Positions 52,451 to 63,414 of a DNA stretch of 64,000 bases are shown in pieces; the first letter of the stretch is position 1, and each line of letters begins with the position of its first letter. The stretch is from Lucifuga dentata (Eukaryota; Chordata; Actinopteri; Ophidiiformes; Bythitidae): contig VXCM01000474.1 of the NCBI GenBank assembly GCA_014773175.1, positions 5,677 to 69,676 on the forward strand, given 5' to 3'. The notes under the pieces were generated by a model. The model saw only the letters and a list, made by a program, of their open reading frames with translations, searched no databases and was not told the origin of the DNA. The position numbers and the translations under genes are program-made.

Positions 52451-53949
52451 TATGCACTTTTAATGTCAAAAATTTGCATAACCTTAAATACAAAAAAATT
52501 ATAATCAATAATAAAGTAAGATAGCTTTTATATTAGCTACCAATTGTATTTAATATAGTTTGAGAATGATACATACACGACTACATTAATGCTTTCAGGT
52601 CAGCTGTCAGACTTACATGATGTTGACAGCTGTATTTCAATAAAGCCTGATTATGTCTGATCATTCTTGACATTTGTGTTTGTTTTCACTATTGAACCAA
52701 ATCCTTTCAACTACTGATTTTGATATCAATCCATTAACTAATCTGGCAGAAATTCTCCTGCACAGGTGCTGACTTGGAGCACTGTTTAGTTTCAGCTTTA
52801 CTGGATTACTATTAATACACGGGGCTCTGTCTTGGCTTCATGATCTCGAGGCATTTTTACAGAGAAGCCAGCCTTCACATTTCCACCATGACTAGACCTC
52901 ACAGGACTAATGTGGGTACATTTCACACACACAGACACACACTTAGCCTTCAGAGCTAGAAAGGTCCAACATGCTGAAACACTTGAAGCCTGAGTCTGTG
53001 GTAGACCACAAAAACTCCCCCTTTGCCAGGGGCATGCACCCTTACTTGACATGCCATCCCCATCTTGTAAGCCTAATGACGGGCGTTACTGCTGCCAGGG
53101 CGAGGACTGGATGGTGGTCTGATCGCCCTCTGTGTGTTTAATATTACGCCAAACACTCACTCAGCCCTGCCTCAATGAGCCTCTGTGTGTTGTTGAGGTT
53201 TGGGCCTGTTGGTGTGTTGAGAGAAGACACCACAGGGCAGCAGGTTGATGTAAACACCAGGAGCTCAGTGATGGAGAGACATCAGCTCAGTGATCAACCT
53301 CAGAGCACAGAGAGGTTTTATATTATATATATATATAGAGTCAAGTATTGACCAAATGCCATTACACACTGGCAGCAAATAACTCTGCCAGATATTAAGA
53401 GTGCTTCCCTGCTCTATAATTCTCAGATACCCTCAGTAGTAATAAGCACTATCTGGAATCAAACTGACAACTCTGCAGAACAATCAGCAAAATAAATAAT
53501 CATATTTTAATACTAATTACACCACATGCAAGATGACATGCTTTTTGTTCATCATCATTATTGAGATTATTTAGGTCAGAATCAATCAAGTCAGTGCCAA
53601 TACTTAAAACTGCTATCAGCCTAATTTCATCATAGATTTAAGGTCATTTAGATATTAATCTTCATCAGACCTGACATTGTTACGAACTGAGTGGTGATTA
53701 TTGCAGCACTGATAACCATCATCATCGTCAAAGCTCCACCAATAAATAACACTACTGAGTTTCCCGCTGATAGTCTGCAGCTGTTATAGACAGTAAAATA
53801 AGTATTTTCACAGGACTCAACAAACTATAACGAAGCCTTTTTGTTTAAATGTGAGGAAAGCTTTGTGATCACAAAATGTAAAGACTGCTGCTGCTTCCCA
53901 AACTGCGCTCCGACAGATCGGCGAGATTCTTAAGGCAAAGTAATCTTAC

Positions 53950-54190
53950 CTTCTCCTGATCTGTCAAAGGACAGATCGACTGGATCCCAGTTTATGTCTC
54001 GTTGTGGTGTCAATGCAGGAGTGTTTATTTGCATGCGTCTGTATGTTGCGGCAGAGTTTTCCAAGTGTACCAGCGTCTGTTTGGGGCTGCTTAAATCCTC
54101 ATTCCTGCGTAGGGCTCCCACCTCCGACGCCTTGAAGAAGTGCACCTACCCTGCTGAAATGTAGGTTACATTTTCCTGCAAATTGCATAA
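53950..54190 (-). other. bmpr1b: candidate non-coding first exon of bmpr1b
   Basis: On the minus strand a stretch with many more CpG dinucleotides than its surroundings ends at GAGAAG|GTAAGA, a strong donor with GT at 53949-53948. It follows a TATA-like box by the usual spacing. The open frame in it (54145-53930) begins only at GTG, so it is better read as 5' UTR than as protein. Its position between the end of pdlim5 and the bmpr1b coding exons, on the same strand, suits a bmpr1b leader exon. The link to the exon at 15028 is inferred. Confidence 0.4.
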
Positions 54191-54214
54191 CTCAAGACGC
54201 TTCAGCATTCACGA

Positions 54215-54221
54215 TTTTATA
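54215..54221 (-). promoter_or_regulatory. TATA-like box of putative bmpr1b promoter
   Basis: The minus strand reads CGAATATAAAATCG here. TATAAAA would place a start site 25-30 bases downstream, near 54190, just before the CpG-containing candidate exon. A lone TATA match in AT-rich DNA is weak; the order of TATA, CpG-containing stretch and strong donor is what makes it worth listing. Confidence 0.3.
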
Positions 54222-55985
54222 TTCGCATCCTGCTGTAAATTATGTGGCTGTCATCAGCACAGAGCTGTTATTAGACAAGAAGGAATGTATATGTCAATTT
54301 AAATGTATGCACTCAAGCTGATACCTGTCTGCAGGCTTGTTAGTCAACTTTTTTTTTTTTTCTGAATTCTGTATCTTAATGTTGTTATGCACGAATGTTA
54401 AATCCTATATTAAGCACAATTCAACTTAAAACCAAAGATTATCATGTGCACAGTAATTTCAGGTATATCATCATTAGCCACTGAAACTGGCAGGTTTCAT
54501 GCCACACAAGAGGACAAAACACTTTAATATGCAAGTGAGGAGAGCTTTAAAATGAAGTTCATTTTGTCTTTTATTGTTGTTTATGACGATATAAGGATTA
54601 TAATTTTTCATAAAATGTCTTCAGTTGATTTAGAATATTTCTGCTTGGAAGATGATTAAAGACTTGAGTTGTGCTTTTAGAAAGGAAACCTTGTTGCAGA
54701 AAATGTGTAAAGTTTGGGAGAGGAGACAAAGTACCCTATTCATGAGGTAGAATTTGTGTAACAAGTTAAATATTATATTATTAAATTAAATATTATTATT
54801 ATAAGTTTGGTTTCTCCACTGTATATCTGTGGTAAGTTTTACTTCACCACTACAACAATGCATTTGGTGTCTCTAAAGCCCATGTAGGCTGGACACTGCT
54901 TGCATGACACAAAAATAGCACCTTTGCTGTAATGCTTCTTATGGAGCGACAAACACAATGTCCACAAAACATAAACCTGGTATATGCAATAATATGTAAT
55001 GTAAGTTATCATGAGATTTTATGTATGAAAAAGCTATATGGCACGGCAAACGCTGAGATATGAATAACATAACATTTAATGTTAAAGTTTTTTTATTTGA
55101 AATGAGTAAAAGGAGAAAAGTGCTTATTTCTGCAAAATTCCTGCACTAAAACATCCATTGCAAAGAAAATGCAAATAGTTTGCCCTTTTTTTCTACAAAT
55201 AAAAATTTCATGGACAGGAGAAAGGACACTTGACAGCAGATTTCAGTTACAGGTAGTATATATTAAAATTGTGTCAAATTCTACCAAACATATATAAAAA
55301 TATCAGTGACAGCAAATACAACATGACACAGTCCTTTATAATAGCTTAGCATGTGGCATTAGCGCTGCCAGAGTGGGGGGNNNNNNNNNNNNNNNGGGTA
55401 GGTGCATGCTGAGGTCACCCATGCAAAGAAAAAAATGGACTCACTTATTAAAAATAAGGAACAATATATTATCATGATATTATCATAAAAGTTCTTACAC
55501 TTATTAATCTGGGATCCAAACTGGCTACATTGTAATACTAAGATCTGGTCTCATGAAGAGCTGTGCATTTGCCATGTGGGGTCACTGGAAACACATCTAC
55601 AATTAATTCTTCCCTGACCCATACTCATATCTGGCATTCCTATCTGTCATTACAAAATATGCACAAATGACAAAATATAACCTCTGATTCTGTCAGGTCA
55701 CTGCAGTAAACTAACCTATGCTGTGTGGGGAAAAAAAAAAAAAACTACCAGAAAGCCCAGACACCAAATAAATAACCCAAAGACATACAGAAAGCATTAA
55801 TCACCCACTAACACCTGCACAAAAATGGCAGGGGGCGCTATTTTGTTGAAATATATTCTTGAAGATTGATTTATAAAACTGAAAACTGCACTTTAATGAA
55901 ACAGCAATGCTTTTATGACAGTGAATGGCAAATTCAATCCACACTAGAGGTAAAAGAAACAACAGTAGAACAGTAGAATCCAAGA
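54222..55985. other. intergenic spacer between pdlim5 end and putative bmpr1b promoter
   Basis: AT-rich, with a T run (54351-54360), a 15-N gap and no recognisable gene. May include pdlim5 3' UTR if a later poly(A) site is used. Confidence 0.5.
55381..55395. other. assembly gap, 15 N
   Basis: The gap lies within a G run between pdlim5 and the putative bmpr1b promoter; its true length is unknown. Confidence 0.95.
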
Positions 55986-55991
55986 TTTATT
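55986..55991 (-). terminator. pdlim5: likely pdlim5 poly(A) signal
   Basis: The minus strand reads AATAAA here, about 85 bases past the pdlim5 TGA. It is the first canonical hexamer after the stop, so a short 3' UTR is possible; a longer one using a later site is not excluded. Confidence 0.45.
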
Positions 55992-56074
55992 TTGACACTG
56001 ATCTTTTTAATTAGTTGTGAAAATCTGGTTGAGATATAAAAAAAGCTGTGAACTGATGCTCTTGCCTTAAGCAT

Positions 56075-56164
56075 TCAGATTTTGACAGTGTGGGCGTGTT
56101 TCTTGCACAAAGGTTTGTCTTTTTTGGAGAAGAACGCCTGACCTTCCAGAGTAGTGCTGCACAC
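56075..56164 (-). CDS. pdlim5: pdlim5 last coding exon: end of LIM3 and stop
   Basis: 90 coding bases in phase 0 after the acceptor TCTCTGCAG (AG at 56166-56165). It reads [20 protein letters not shown] then KKHAHTVKI and TGA (56077-56075). The CKKHAH ending, with the last zinc ligand His, is typical of the PDLIM5/LDB3 group; the final VKI differs from the mammalian VNF/INL ends. Confidence 0.96.
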   Translation of the reverse strand: MCSTTLEGQAFFSKKDKPLCKKHAHTVKI

Positions 56165-59070
56165 CTGCAGAGAGAACCACATATACACACCAGCGATGTT
56201 ATTCACAAATCCTTATCAACAACTCTTTTTAAATTTAATCTGAAATATACTGTTGCTGTCAGCTAATTCTTTCTAGGGGTGGCAGGATGGACATACCGCA
56301 CACACAAAGCAGGTATCATGCCAGGTGAATCCTAGAGCCTCCAGGAACTTGTCCCCCGCCTCGATGGGGAAGTCGCAGCCGTGACAGTTAGTCCCAAACA
56401 GGTTATAATAGTCTGGGTAAAGGAATATGTCAACCGATATTCTGTTTGCACACAATTATTCCTCCACAACATATTTTTTTACTGCTGTTCTTCTTTATCT
56501 GCCTCCTACCTTGTTCACAGTATGGCTGCCCATCCTCCATGTGAAACACATTGCCTCTGATTGGCTGCTGGCAGGCGACGCACAAGAAACAGTACACGTG
56601 CCAGGTCTGTTTCAGGGCGTTCATGACCTCCTACAGAATCCAAAAAGAAAAAGAGTAAAACCTTCAATTTGTTGAAGATATTCATATTAATTTTGATCGT
56701 ATTCAAATCAACGGGTTCCACGGCTTCTATAGTATGTATAAGAAATGCTACTATTATGACCTTTATTATTACCCACTTTCCAGTACTTGTTGAATCACAT
56801 CCAAACTCTTATTAATAACTAAATTAAAGCAACACTGTAAGGGTTTTATATGTTTTAATGACACAATCTAAGCATCAGTCAACCTTCATCCAACATACTC
56901 GATTCAACAGCCAGTGAATAATGCTTATATTAATAAACAGATTAATATCCATCTAGTTTTATCACTCACCCCCAGAATCTTTTGGTGGCAGCGGGCGCAG
57001 GTGGGAGCGAAGAACTCCTCATAGCAGTGCTCACAGTACACCTGCTCCTTCTCCTCCACAAAGCCACGGTCCACCAGGGAGGCACGGCAGTGGGCACAAT
57101 TGAATTCCTCGGGGTGCCATGCCATGCCCATGGCCACAAGGAACGGGCCCCTGGTGAACACAGACCATGGAGATGATGATGATGATGATGATGGGGGAAA
57201 TGTGGCAAAATTTCAGGATTTTTTAGGAATCAGGGTGAAATCACAAAAAGCCAACCTACAGTATGCCTTAATCTTTTTCCTGCTTACCTGATGACAGTGT
57301 TACACTTGTTGCACATGGGCGTGCGTGTACCGGCTGGGATGTGCTCGGCTCGCTGCACCAGAGAGTTTAGGTCCTGTGGATGTGGCTGTGGGGTGGGGCG
57401 GTCTGGCCCCGTGGGAACAGTGCTGGTGACTTTGCCAAATGAAGGCACCGCTCCACCCTTAGGAAAACCTAAACCAGCAGGGCAGAAAAATGGGCCGCAT
57501 TATTCAAAAAAGAATAATAGCTGACCTAGCATTTGAGACCCTTCTTCTGCGTGTACTAGATAAGTGTATTAGAGAAAAATTCCTTTACTCTAACAAAACA
57601 CATCTGCAGAGTTTAGGTGTGCGGGTAGAAAACAAATGGGAAAGATGTGATGATCCCTAAACTTTGAGGCATGAGACAGCTGGGTTTGATAGAGCCACTC
57701 CACCCTCTCAGACAAGGGATCAGTTTTTCTCACAGAGAGGAAACAAGACATTCCCAGAGCCAGAGGAGACACCTGGCAAAATAACCCTGCGCCTCTCATC
57801 TCAAAACAGATGGAGAGGATGCACAGCTTTTTTTTCCCTCTTTCTCCTCGCACATCCAGGACAGAGGTCAGAGCTGGCTGCCCTCAGAGGGAGAGCTTGG
57901 GAGTAAAGGAATTGGGGACAGGGACACTGCTGAAAGAGAGCACCAGTATCAAAGACTTGATGGGTCAAAGGACATGTGTTCCCTAAATTTCCTTGTAACA
58001 GTTAGCAAAGGAACTAAACAGAACTGGCTACTGGCAGGAAAGTGGGAAGAATGAGGGAGTGTGTTTAATAAGCGAGAAACACTGGACTGATAATAGAGAG
58101 TGACTGGAGACAGACATGGATGCTATATACAAACAAAAAGTTTAGTTTCTTTTGGTTTTACAGCAACCTTGTCGGGATGGGTTTTAGATTAATAAAAGGA
58201 TGTTTCAGTTATGCTAATTTTAAGAGCTGCTCCTGAAATAAATATATATAAATCAGTAAGGCATGGATAAAAGACATAAAACTACCAGGAGCGCTAAGAA
58301 AGTCTGGGTTTCGACAATTGAAAATAGTATCTCCCTGTAGAGGGACGTGCAGGGAGACTATGACATCACAAGGATTAATTCCTGTTGATGCTAAAGACTA
58401 CAATTTATAGAAACCCATTGAAACTAAGTCAGTTGAACTCACTAAAAGAGGTCTATGAGTGGCTTTATTGGCTTTTTAGTGTAGCTTTTCAGTCTTTAGC
58501 ACTGACACAAAGTAACCCTTGTGATGTCATAAAGGTAAGTTTCCCTACTTTGCACAGCGCCCTCTACAGTAACAAAAGCCCCTCTACAGGTTGTTTTTAC
58601 ATGCTGAATAGTGCCCCCAAGACTAATAAAGTGAATTTATGTAAAATTAATGCAATCCCCTATTTAATATTGTTATATTTAAAATATCTACGATATTTAA
58701 ACGTACGTAGAAACAGCTAAAACTTAAATAGTATATGTTAAGTATACAGTATTGCATTGATTCACGTTCCATAATTGCTTTTTCAGTCATTTTCCTCTGA
58801 CATCTCATGCAGTTTGTGGCTAAAACTCTTAACTCTGTGGCCACTGACAGCTGCTTTCAAAAGAAAGTGTACCATTTATTCCTTTTCTGGCAGACCTGAT
58901 CATTTTCTATCTAGCGACAGCAAAAAAAAAAAAAAAAANAAAAAAAAAAAAAAAAGTACAGAGCAAAACAGGGTATATTGATTTTGGGTGGAACTAGGAG
59001 CTAAAAAATGGAGGGATCTGATTTATCATCAGCTGTCACCAATGTTGTTTGTGTGTGTGTGTGTGTGTGT

Positions 59071-59110
<40 letters not shown>

Positions 59111-59445
59111 TTTTGACCTTCTTTAAGTCTCTGAAAAAAATAGATAAGGGATTTATTCATCAAAATCAAACCTAAATATGACTACAATTCATGCTTTATA
59201 TGTGATGCCCATTGACTCAGCAAATTATTACTGCATGTAATGGAAGGTCACATTCCACAAAGTCAGCTCAGTTCTGCATTGTCAGAGTGAGATATGTGGT
59301 TATTTATGTAAAATAAACCAGTATGTGTTAATCTGATACATAACGCAACCAACAGAGAACTAACTGTAGTCTCTCCTGCTCTCTCCCTGTAGCGCCTTTC
59401 AGCAGCCATTTCTTAAAACGCGTCAAGGGAAAAGCCGTCCAGGCC

Positions 59446-59490
<45 letters not shown>

Positions 59491-62400
59491 TGCACAGTGC
59501 ATCTGTTCATATGTGAGTGCTCACTTATATCTGAGTAATTCTAATAATGACCCCTAACTGGTCCCTTTCAGCAAACATTTACCCTTAGCAGCTCTAATTC
59601 TCCTGCCATAGATGGCTATAATTAAAGAGCAGCCTGAACACAAAATAAAATATATAATTCTCAATCTGGGGAAAAGGCAATAATCTGAGCTCATTAACTG
59701 AATACCTCTGGTTTTTATAGAGCTCATAGTCTTAAATGGTTTACATCTATAATAAAAGTCATGTCTAAGCAGCAGTTAGAAGGAGCTGCCCTCTGTAGGC
59801 TAAAAGAAGCAACTACACATAATTTATTCCAAATTCCTAACAGAAATGGAATCCTCAAAGTGTGTTACTCTACCTGATGGAGCTCCAGGCTGATAGCAGG
59901 GCTTGCCCAGGGCTGCGGGGGTCTTGATCGAGGATGGAGGGATAATGTTGCCATTCCTGGGTGCTCCTGCAGCTTTGGAAAATGTTTTGGCTGCAGGAGA
60001 GGTGTGGACACTGGGAGTAGTTGCTTCAACAGCTTCACTAGCAAACAGATATACATACTTCATATAAATGATCGCACATTCACACGCGGTATACTTATTT
60101 ATATTCTCTACAGTGAAGACAGATCTCCTGCAGTGTAGCTCCATCTGGCTCTGGTAGCAATGCTGTGTTTATTCAGGACTTTCTACATACCATTTCGTGA
60201 ACCCCTGCCAACTGATGCCTGTCACTCTGTTGTTGGAACACCCACCATGCTCACAAGTCAAGAATATTCCAGCTACAGCAGTATTTCCACTAACATCGAG
60301 AAAGATCTAAAATGCCTTTGACAGTCAGGCTTCTAGGCAGTAGAATAACATACCTCCATGATAGGGCATATTCCTACAATTAAAATTGTGCAGAAATATT
60401 TCGGTGGTATATTTAAATTTTATATTTACATTCTATATTTGAGTTGCAAAGCCCTAAAAAAGAATAATCCTACTGAGACTCCATCTCAAGTGGGATTTGC
60501 TTCAGTAATATCCATTCCCTTACTGATGCAAGCCATGACAGTTAGCCATAATCTCAATCACCCACTCAAATATTCAAGATAATTATGGGGTTGTTTCAAA
60601 AATGGATATGCACTGCTGCAGGTTGTCCAGAATTAATAAATCAGATAAGGTAATAATTACAGGTGGTGCTCCCAGTGCATCATCGGTATCTCACCCACTG
60701 ATAATTTCCTTCATTATATCATTTAGCAGCAGGAGATAAATTTGTAGAATGGAGCTACTCAGTGTTATAAATTCAATAGTTTTATTCTCCTGCAACAACA
60801 TGAAAGCATCAGAGGAGGAAGTCCTTATCCAGGGTCCTTATCCTTATTCCCCATACTGCATGTTTCATGTTTACAGAAAATTAAAAGTTTTCCAGGTAAT
60901 CAGACCCATTGTGAACTTTCATAGCTTCCACTTCAAGTTGAAGACTTTTCTTTAAAGTCCAAAGAAAATCATTCCTAATGTAAATTTATTACTTGACAGA
61001 ATAGTGACAGTTTGGCTGATATAAGTTAATTTTCATGTCTTTGATCAAATCACCAATTAGGTTTATTTTTTACTCAGGAAGGAAGAAATGCAAGTGAAAA
61101 AGAAAGAAATGAGCAGCAGCAGTAAAGGAAATAGTTTATTTAGGTAAAGTAATTAAAAGCCAAAAAAGTTATTGCTATAGTTAGTGCAGAAAATAGAAGA
61201 AACACAGATACAGACATGCACAGAAAATAAAGGAGAAGAATACAGAAAGTCTAGCCATACATAGTACTGTACAATACACTACAAGACAATGTGTACAGTA
61301 CAACATACAATTACATACATAAAAGCATAAATTATGTAGTTATAGTCTTTTTTCATGCATTTGACATATAATCACATTAACAATTTTATATGTACCTTAA
61401 TACAATTTTTACAATAAGGTTTTTACTATCCTGTGTATGTGCATAAAGCTTGTGTATTAGCTTTTTAATCATCCATTTATTCAGGTTCTACAAAAACAAA
61501 AACTAAATAGTTAAACATTGTCTACTGCACATTTAGCACTCTTGCTGACACACCATGATGCCAGTCTCTCAGCTTGGTGTACTTGTGTCCTATAACTTCT
61601 GGGTCCAACTTGTTCACTCTGATTTGCCCAAAGTGATAGGATTGAAAAGGATAGACAGAAGAAGGAAAACAAATCGGAAAGTTAAGATTGTAGATTAAAA
61701 AAAAAAAAGAAAGGTGGAAAAGACCAAATCACAGGATAGACAGTATGGAAACAAAGATAGTGACCACAGTTCTCACTGCAGACATAAATACAGAATGAAT
61801 CATTGAATATTTAGATGTCTGTTCTGTCTTTCTGAAACAAAACTAGCAGAAAAAGAGTAGGAATCTCCTTCTGGCAGGCCGCTATTACCCACAATACCAC
61901 TTAATTAGTCCCACGTTCCAAAGAATGACATCCTGATTGGACGGAAATCTGGTAAAGAGGGATGCCTCTGTTTACTCGATTAAATTGACTTAAGACAGAG
62001 AATAGCTGTGGCAATCTAAGGCTACAACAGTCTCCACTCAGCCATATTCCTCTGAGAACTCTCAAATGTGGCTTTCTCCAAACTAAGCCCTAAACTAAGC
62101 ATGACAATGATCAGGAAACTGAAACTTAAATCTGAAAAAGAGGCTCCTAAAATATGCTTACAAGAGCACTTTAAGGGCCAAATCTGAATTTTAATAGAGT
62201 AGCCATGGTACACACGCAGATACTGGAACAGACAATGTCAGACAAAAGACAGACAACAAACACACACACACACACACACACCACATTTGAGCATATTAAA
62301 AACTGCTAGCTACTTACTTCTTTCCATTGTTCTCTGGGACTTTCTCTGCAACATTGAAGGAAAACACAAATTAAAATAAAGTTAAATGTAACAGTAAAAT

Positions 62401-62725
62401 AATTCATACTGACATATATTAAAATAATATTGACTAATGTTAAAGCATGTAAAAAACATTAAGATTTTTATCCATATAAAACACGTTTTGTCCCTATAAA
62501 CTATCCCTAATGTGAAACTACTGACAGAGTTCAGACACCATGTGACCACACCAAATTTAACACTCACCATTCTCAGTGCCGGTGAGCTGTGCCAGGATAC
62601 GGAAGGAGCGGGATTGGGACGTCCCGGTTCGTGGGTGCCAGTCCTCAGTGTCCTCAATCAGTCGCTTCTTGCTGGCTTCACTGAGTGGGGACGCGTGGTT
62701 AGACTCAGGTTCCACAGCAGCTTTC
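56075..62725 (-). CDS. pdlim5: pdlim5 (Enigma homologue), 3' half: linker and three LIM domains
   Basis: Scaffold protein of muscle Z-discs and actin structures. In the family a PDZ domain binds alpha-actinin and the LIM domains bind protein kinase C isoforms. Eight exons (62568-62725, 62318-62345, 59874-60037, 57288-57468, 56970-57150, 56510-56630, 56297-56412, 56075-56164) join in phase to 345 residues and a TGA stop. The linker has [20 protein letters not shown] and [17 protein letters not shown], matching human PDLIM5 more closely than LDB3. Then come [16 protein letters not shown] and three LIM domains with all zinc ligands: LIM1 CNKC...WHPEE...CAHC...CEHC, LIM2 CARC...WHVYC...CVAC...CEQD, LIM3 CHGC...WHDTC...CAVC...CKKH. 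The PDZ exons lie beyond base 64000. LDB3 is the main alternative. Confidence 0.93.
56297..56412 (-). CDS. pdlim5: pdlim5 exon: end of LIM2 and first half of LIM3
   Basis: 116 bases, phase 1 in and phase 0 out, between TTTACCCAG and GTATGT (GT at 56296-56295). Reads [20 protein letters not shown] then [19 protein letters not shown]. It carries the LIM3 ligands CHGC, H and C. Confidence 0.96.
56510..56630 (-). CDS. pdlim5: pdlim5 exon: LIM2
   Basis: 121 bases, phase 0 in and phase 1 out, between GATTCTGTAG and GTAGGA (GT at 56509-56508). Reads [20 protein letters not shown] then [20 protein letters not shown]. Supplies most of the second LIM domain, with ligands H, C, CVAC and C. Confidence 0.96.
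56970..57150 (-). CDS. pdlim5: pdlim5 exon: LIM1 and start of LIM2
   Basis: 181 bases, phase 2 in and phase 0 out, between TGTTCACCAG and GTGAGT (GT at 56969-56968). Reads [40 protein letters not shown] and [20 protein letters not shown]. The first zinc site uses WHPEE (His plus Glu), as in other Enigma-family LIM1 domains. Confidence 0.97.
57172..57193. repeat. GAT trinucleotide repeat in pdlim5 intron
   Basis: Seven GAT units beginning about 20 bases from the LIM1 exon boundary at 57150, inside the upstream intron. It lies outside the pyrimidine tract proper. Confidence 0.9.
57288..57468 (-). CDS. pdlim5: pdlim5 exon: proline-rich linker and start of LIM1
   Basis: 181 bases, phase 1 in and phase 2 out, between TGGTTTAG and GTAAGC (GT at 57287-57286). 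A Pro/Thr/Ser-rich part ([34 protein letters not shown]) leads into [20 protein letters not shown] and CNTVIR. The [11 protein letters not shown] block directly before LIM1 is diagnostic of the PDLIM5/LDB3 pair. Confidence 0.95.
59050..59106. repeat. compound GT-CT microsatellite
   Basis: A GT run (to about 59074) passes directly into a CT run. Confidence 0.9.
59453..59488. repeat. AC microsatellite
   Basis: About 18 AC units. Confidence 0.9.
59874..60037 (-). CDS. pdlim5: pdlim5 exon: variable linker
   Basis: 164 bases, phase 2 in and phase 1 out. Acceptor TTTGCTAG (AG at 60039-60038), donor GTAGAG (GT at 59873-59872). Reads [40 protein letters not shown] and [14 protein letters not shown]. 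Low-complexity Ser/Thr/Pro/Ala linker expected to be disordered. It is supported by phase agreement on both sides rather than by strong similarity, although a linker of this kind is normal at this place in PDLIM5. Confidence 0.85.
60038..62317 (-). other. pdlim5: pdlim5 intron, about 2.3 kb
   Basis: No exon recognised. A denser stretch at about 60640-60740 stands out mildly from the AT-rich background. An AC run lies at 62260-62281. Confidence 0.6.
62318..62345 (-). CDS. pdlim5: pdlim5 28-base micro-exon
   Basis: Between an acceptor AATGTTGCAG (AG at 62347-62346) and a GTAAGT donor (62317-62312). With one base from the exon before and one from the exon after it gives [10 protein letters not shown], bridging the TGTEN and EAVEATT segments. 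It restores exact phase between two independently recognised exons, which is good evidence that it is real. Skipping it would shift the frame. Confidence 0.75.
62568..62725 (-). CDS. pdlim5: pdlim5 exon: conserved linker block
   Basis: 158 bases, phase 2 in and phase 1 out. Acceptor TGGACAG (AG at 62727-62726), donor GTGAGT (62567-62562). Reads [40 protein letters not shown] and [12 protein letters not shown]. Human PDLIM5 has [20 protein letters not shown] and [17 protein letters not shown] here, the strongest argument for pdlim5 over ldb3 or pdlim7. Confidence 0.96.
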
Positions 62726-62910
62726 CTGTCCATCCAGATCAACCAAAACACTGTGTTAGACACTGATATATTTCTATTCTTCACATATTGCAATGAAATG
62801 ATCATGGCTAAAAAAAAACCCAACAAATGCCGTACCAATTGATAAATTGTTAAATATTAATTAATCAGGTTAACAATAAAACAGAACAGCTCTAGCATAG
62901 AAAGTTTCTT

Positions 62911-63063
62911 GCAGAGGACATTTTGGCTTGAAAGGTGTGACTAATAACATTAATGATGGCTCCTTTCCATTTAGCTTATCGCTGTGTCACTAAGCTAAAT
63001 GGAATGCAGCCATTATTAATAGTATGAGCTACACCTGTGCTTGATAAGTCAAACTATCTGCCA
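62911..63063. repeat. long imperfect inverted repeat (hairpin) in pdlim5 intron
   Basis: The left arm ends TTCCATTTAGCTTA (62965-62978). The right arm begins with its exact reverse complement (62991-63004), leaving a 12-base loop. Pairing continues outward with mismatches and a bulge for about 70 bases per arm (AATGATGGC with GCCATTATT, GGTGT with ACACC). It may be a small palindromic MITE or a transcript hairpin; the sequence alone does not decide. Confidence 0.8.
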
Positions 63064-63217
63064 TGAGAAAGAACGATGTACCAATGTACACACATACAAA
63101 CACACAAACAGGTCACATACACAATAACATGTAAGTATATGCAATGATTGCCCCGTGCAACTTATATATAGATACTGTATGTTTCACACTCTGGCCTGTC
63201 TGCTATTTCACAATTAC

Positions 63218-63244
63218 CTCCTCGGTCTAGTTGGAGGTGGAGTT
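63218..63244 (-). CDS. pdlim5: candidate pdlim5 27-base micro-exon
   Basis: Between GCCTGCAG (AG at 63246-63245) and GTAATT (63217-63212). In the frame needed by the next exon it gives TPPPTRPR plus a split Arg, so the joined protein would read [16 protein letters not shown] with no stop. Phase and proline-rich content fit the linker. The donor is not optimal and no homologue was compared. Confidence 0.45.
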
Positions 63245-63393
63245 CTGCAGGCGAGCAGTGAGAAGATAGTGAGGAAAAATGCACAGATGCAGAAACAGAA
63301 TCACATTAGAAATATCATATAGAGTGCTACTCAAGTATGTTGGTGTCACATTTTCATTGGAAAGTCCTGAAATCTGTTCTGACCTATACTTAC

Positions 63394-63414
63394 TTAAGAA
63401 CTCTCTGATGCTCA
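63394..63414 (-). CDS. pdlim5: possible pdlim5 21-base micro-exon
   Basis: A strong GTAAGTAT donor (GT at 63393-63392) and a CTTCTAATAG acceptor (AG at 63416-63415) frame 21 bases. They encode EHQRVL plus partial codons and match the entry phase of the 63244 exon, giving EHQRVLKTPPPTRPR. So short a match can be chance. Confidence 0.28.

Larger units (their letters stand above)
15029..53949. other. 39 kb without a supported protein-coding gene
   Basis: All open frames are short (121 codons or fewer), mostly low complexity or repeat-derived, and show no recognisable domain. If the leader exon at 53950 is right, this is bmpr1b intron 1; otherwise it is intergenic. Denser, less AT-rich stretches that could be conserved regulatory elements lie near 22300-22500, 27540-27800 (with a CTTAATTAG homeobox-like site), 31100-31420 and 43450-43700. 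These are picked by composition only. Confidence 0.6.
57469..59873 (-). other. pdlim5: pdlim5 intron, about 2.4 kb
   Basis: No exon recognised. Contains an A-run joint with an N at 58939 and a composite GT then CT microsatellite (59050-59106) followed by an AC run (59453-59488). The rest is unique AT-rich sequence. Confidence 0.65.

Noticed and set aside
53930..54145. 71-codon minus-strand open frame overlapping the CpG-containing stretch
   Set aside because: It starts at GTG, not ATG, and runs through a good splice donor into intron. Better read as a non-coding leader exon.
56427..56675. Plus-strand open frame across the LIM2 exon
   Set aside because: Shadow of the pdlim5 coding exon on the opposite strand.
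56075..62725. Assignment of the LIM gene to ldb3
   Set aside because: The LIM domains alone would allow it, but [15 protein letters not shown] and [20 protein letters not shown] match PDLIM5 better, and the neighbour bmpr1b fits the PDLIM5 locus.
62970..62992. TAGCTTATC in the hairpin loop region, resembling the start of miR-21
   Set aside because: The match stops after nine bases and the rest of the mature sequence is absent; the known miR-21 locus lies in another gene.
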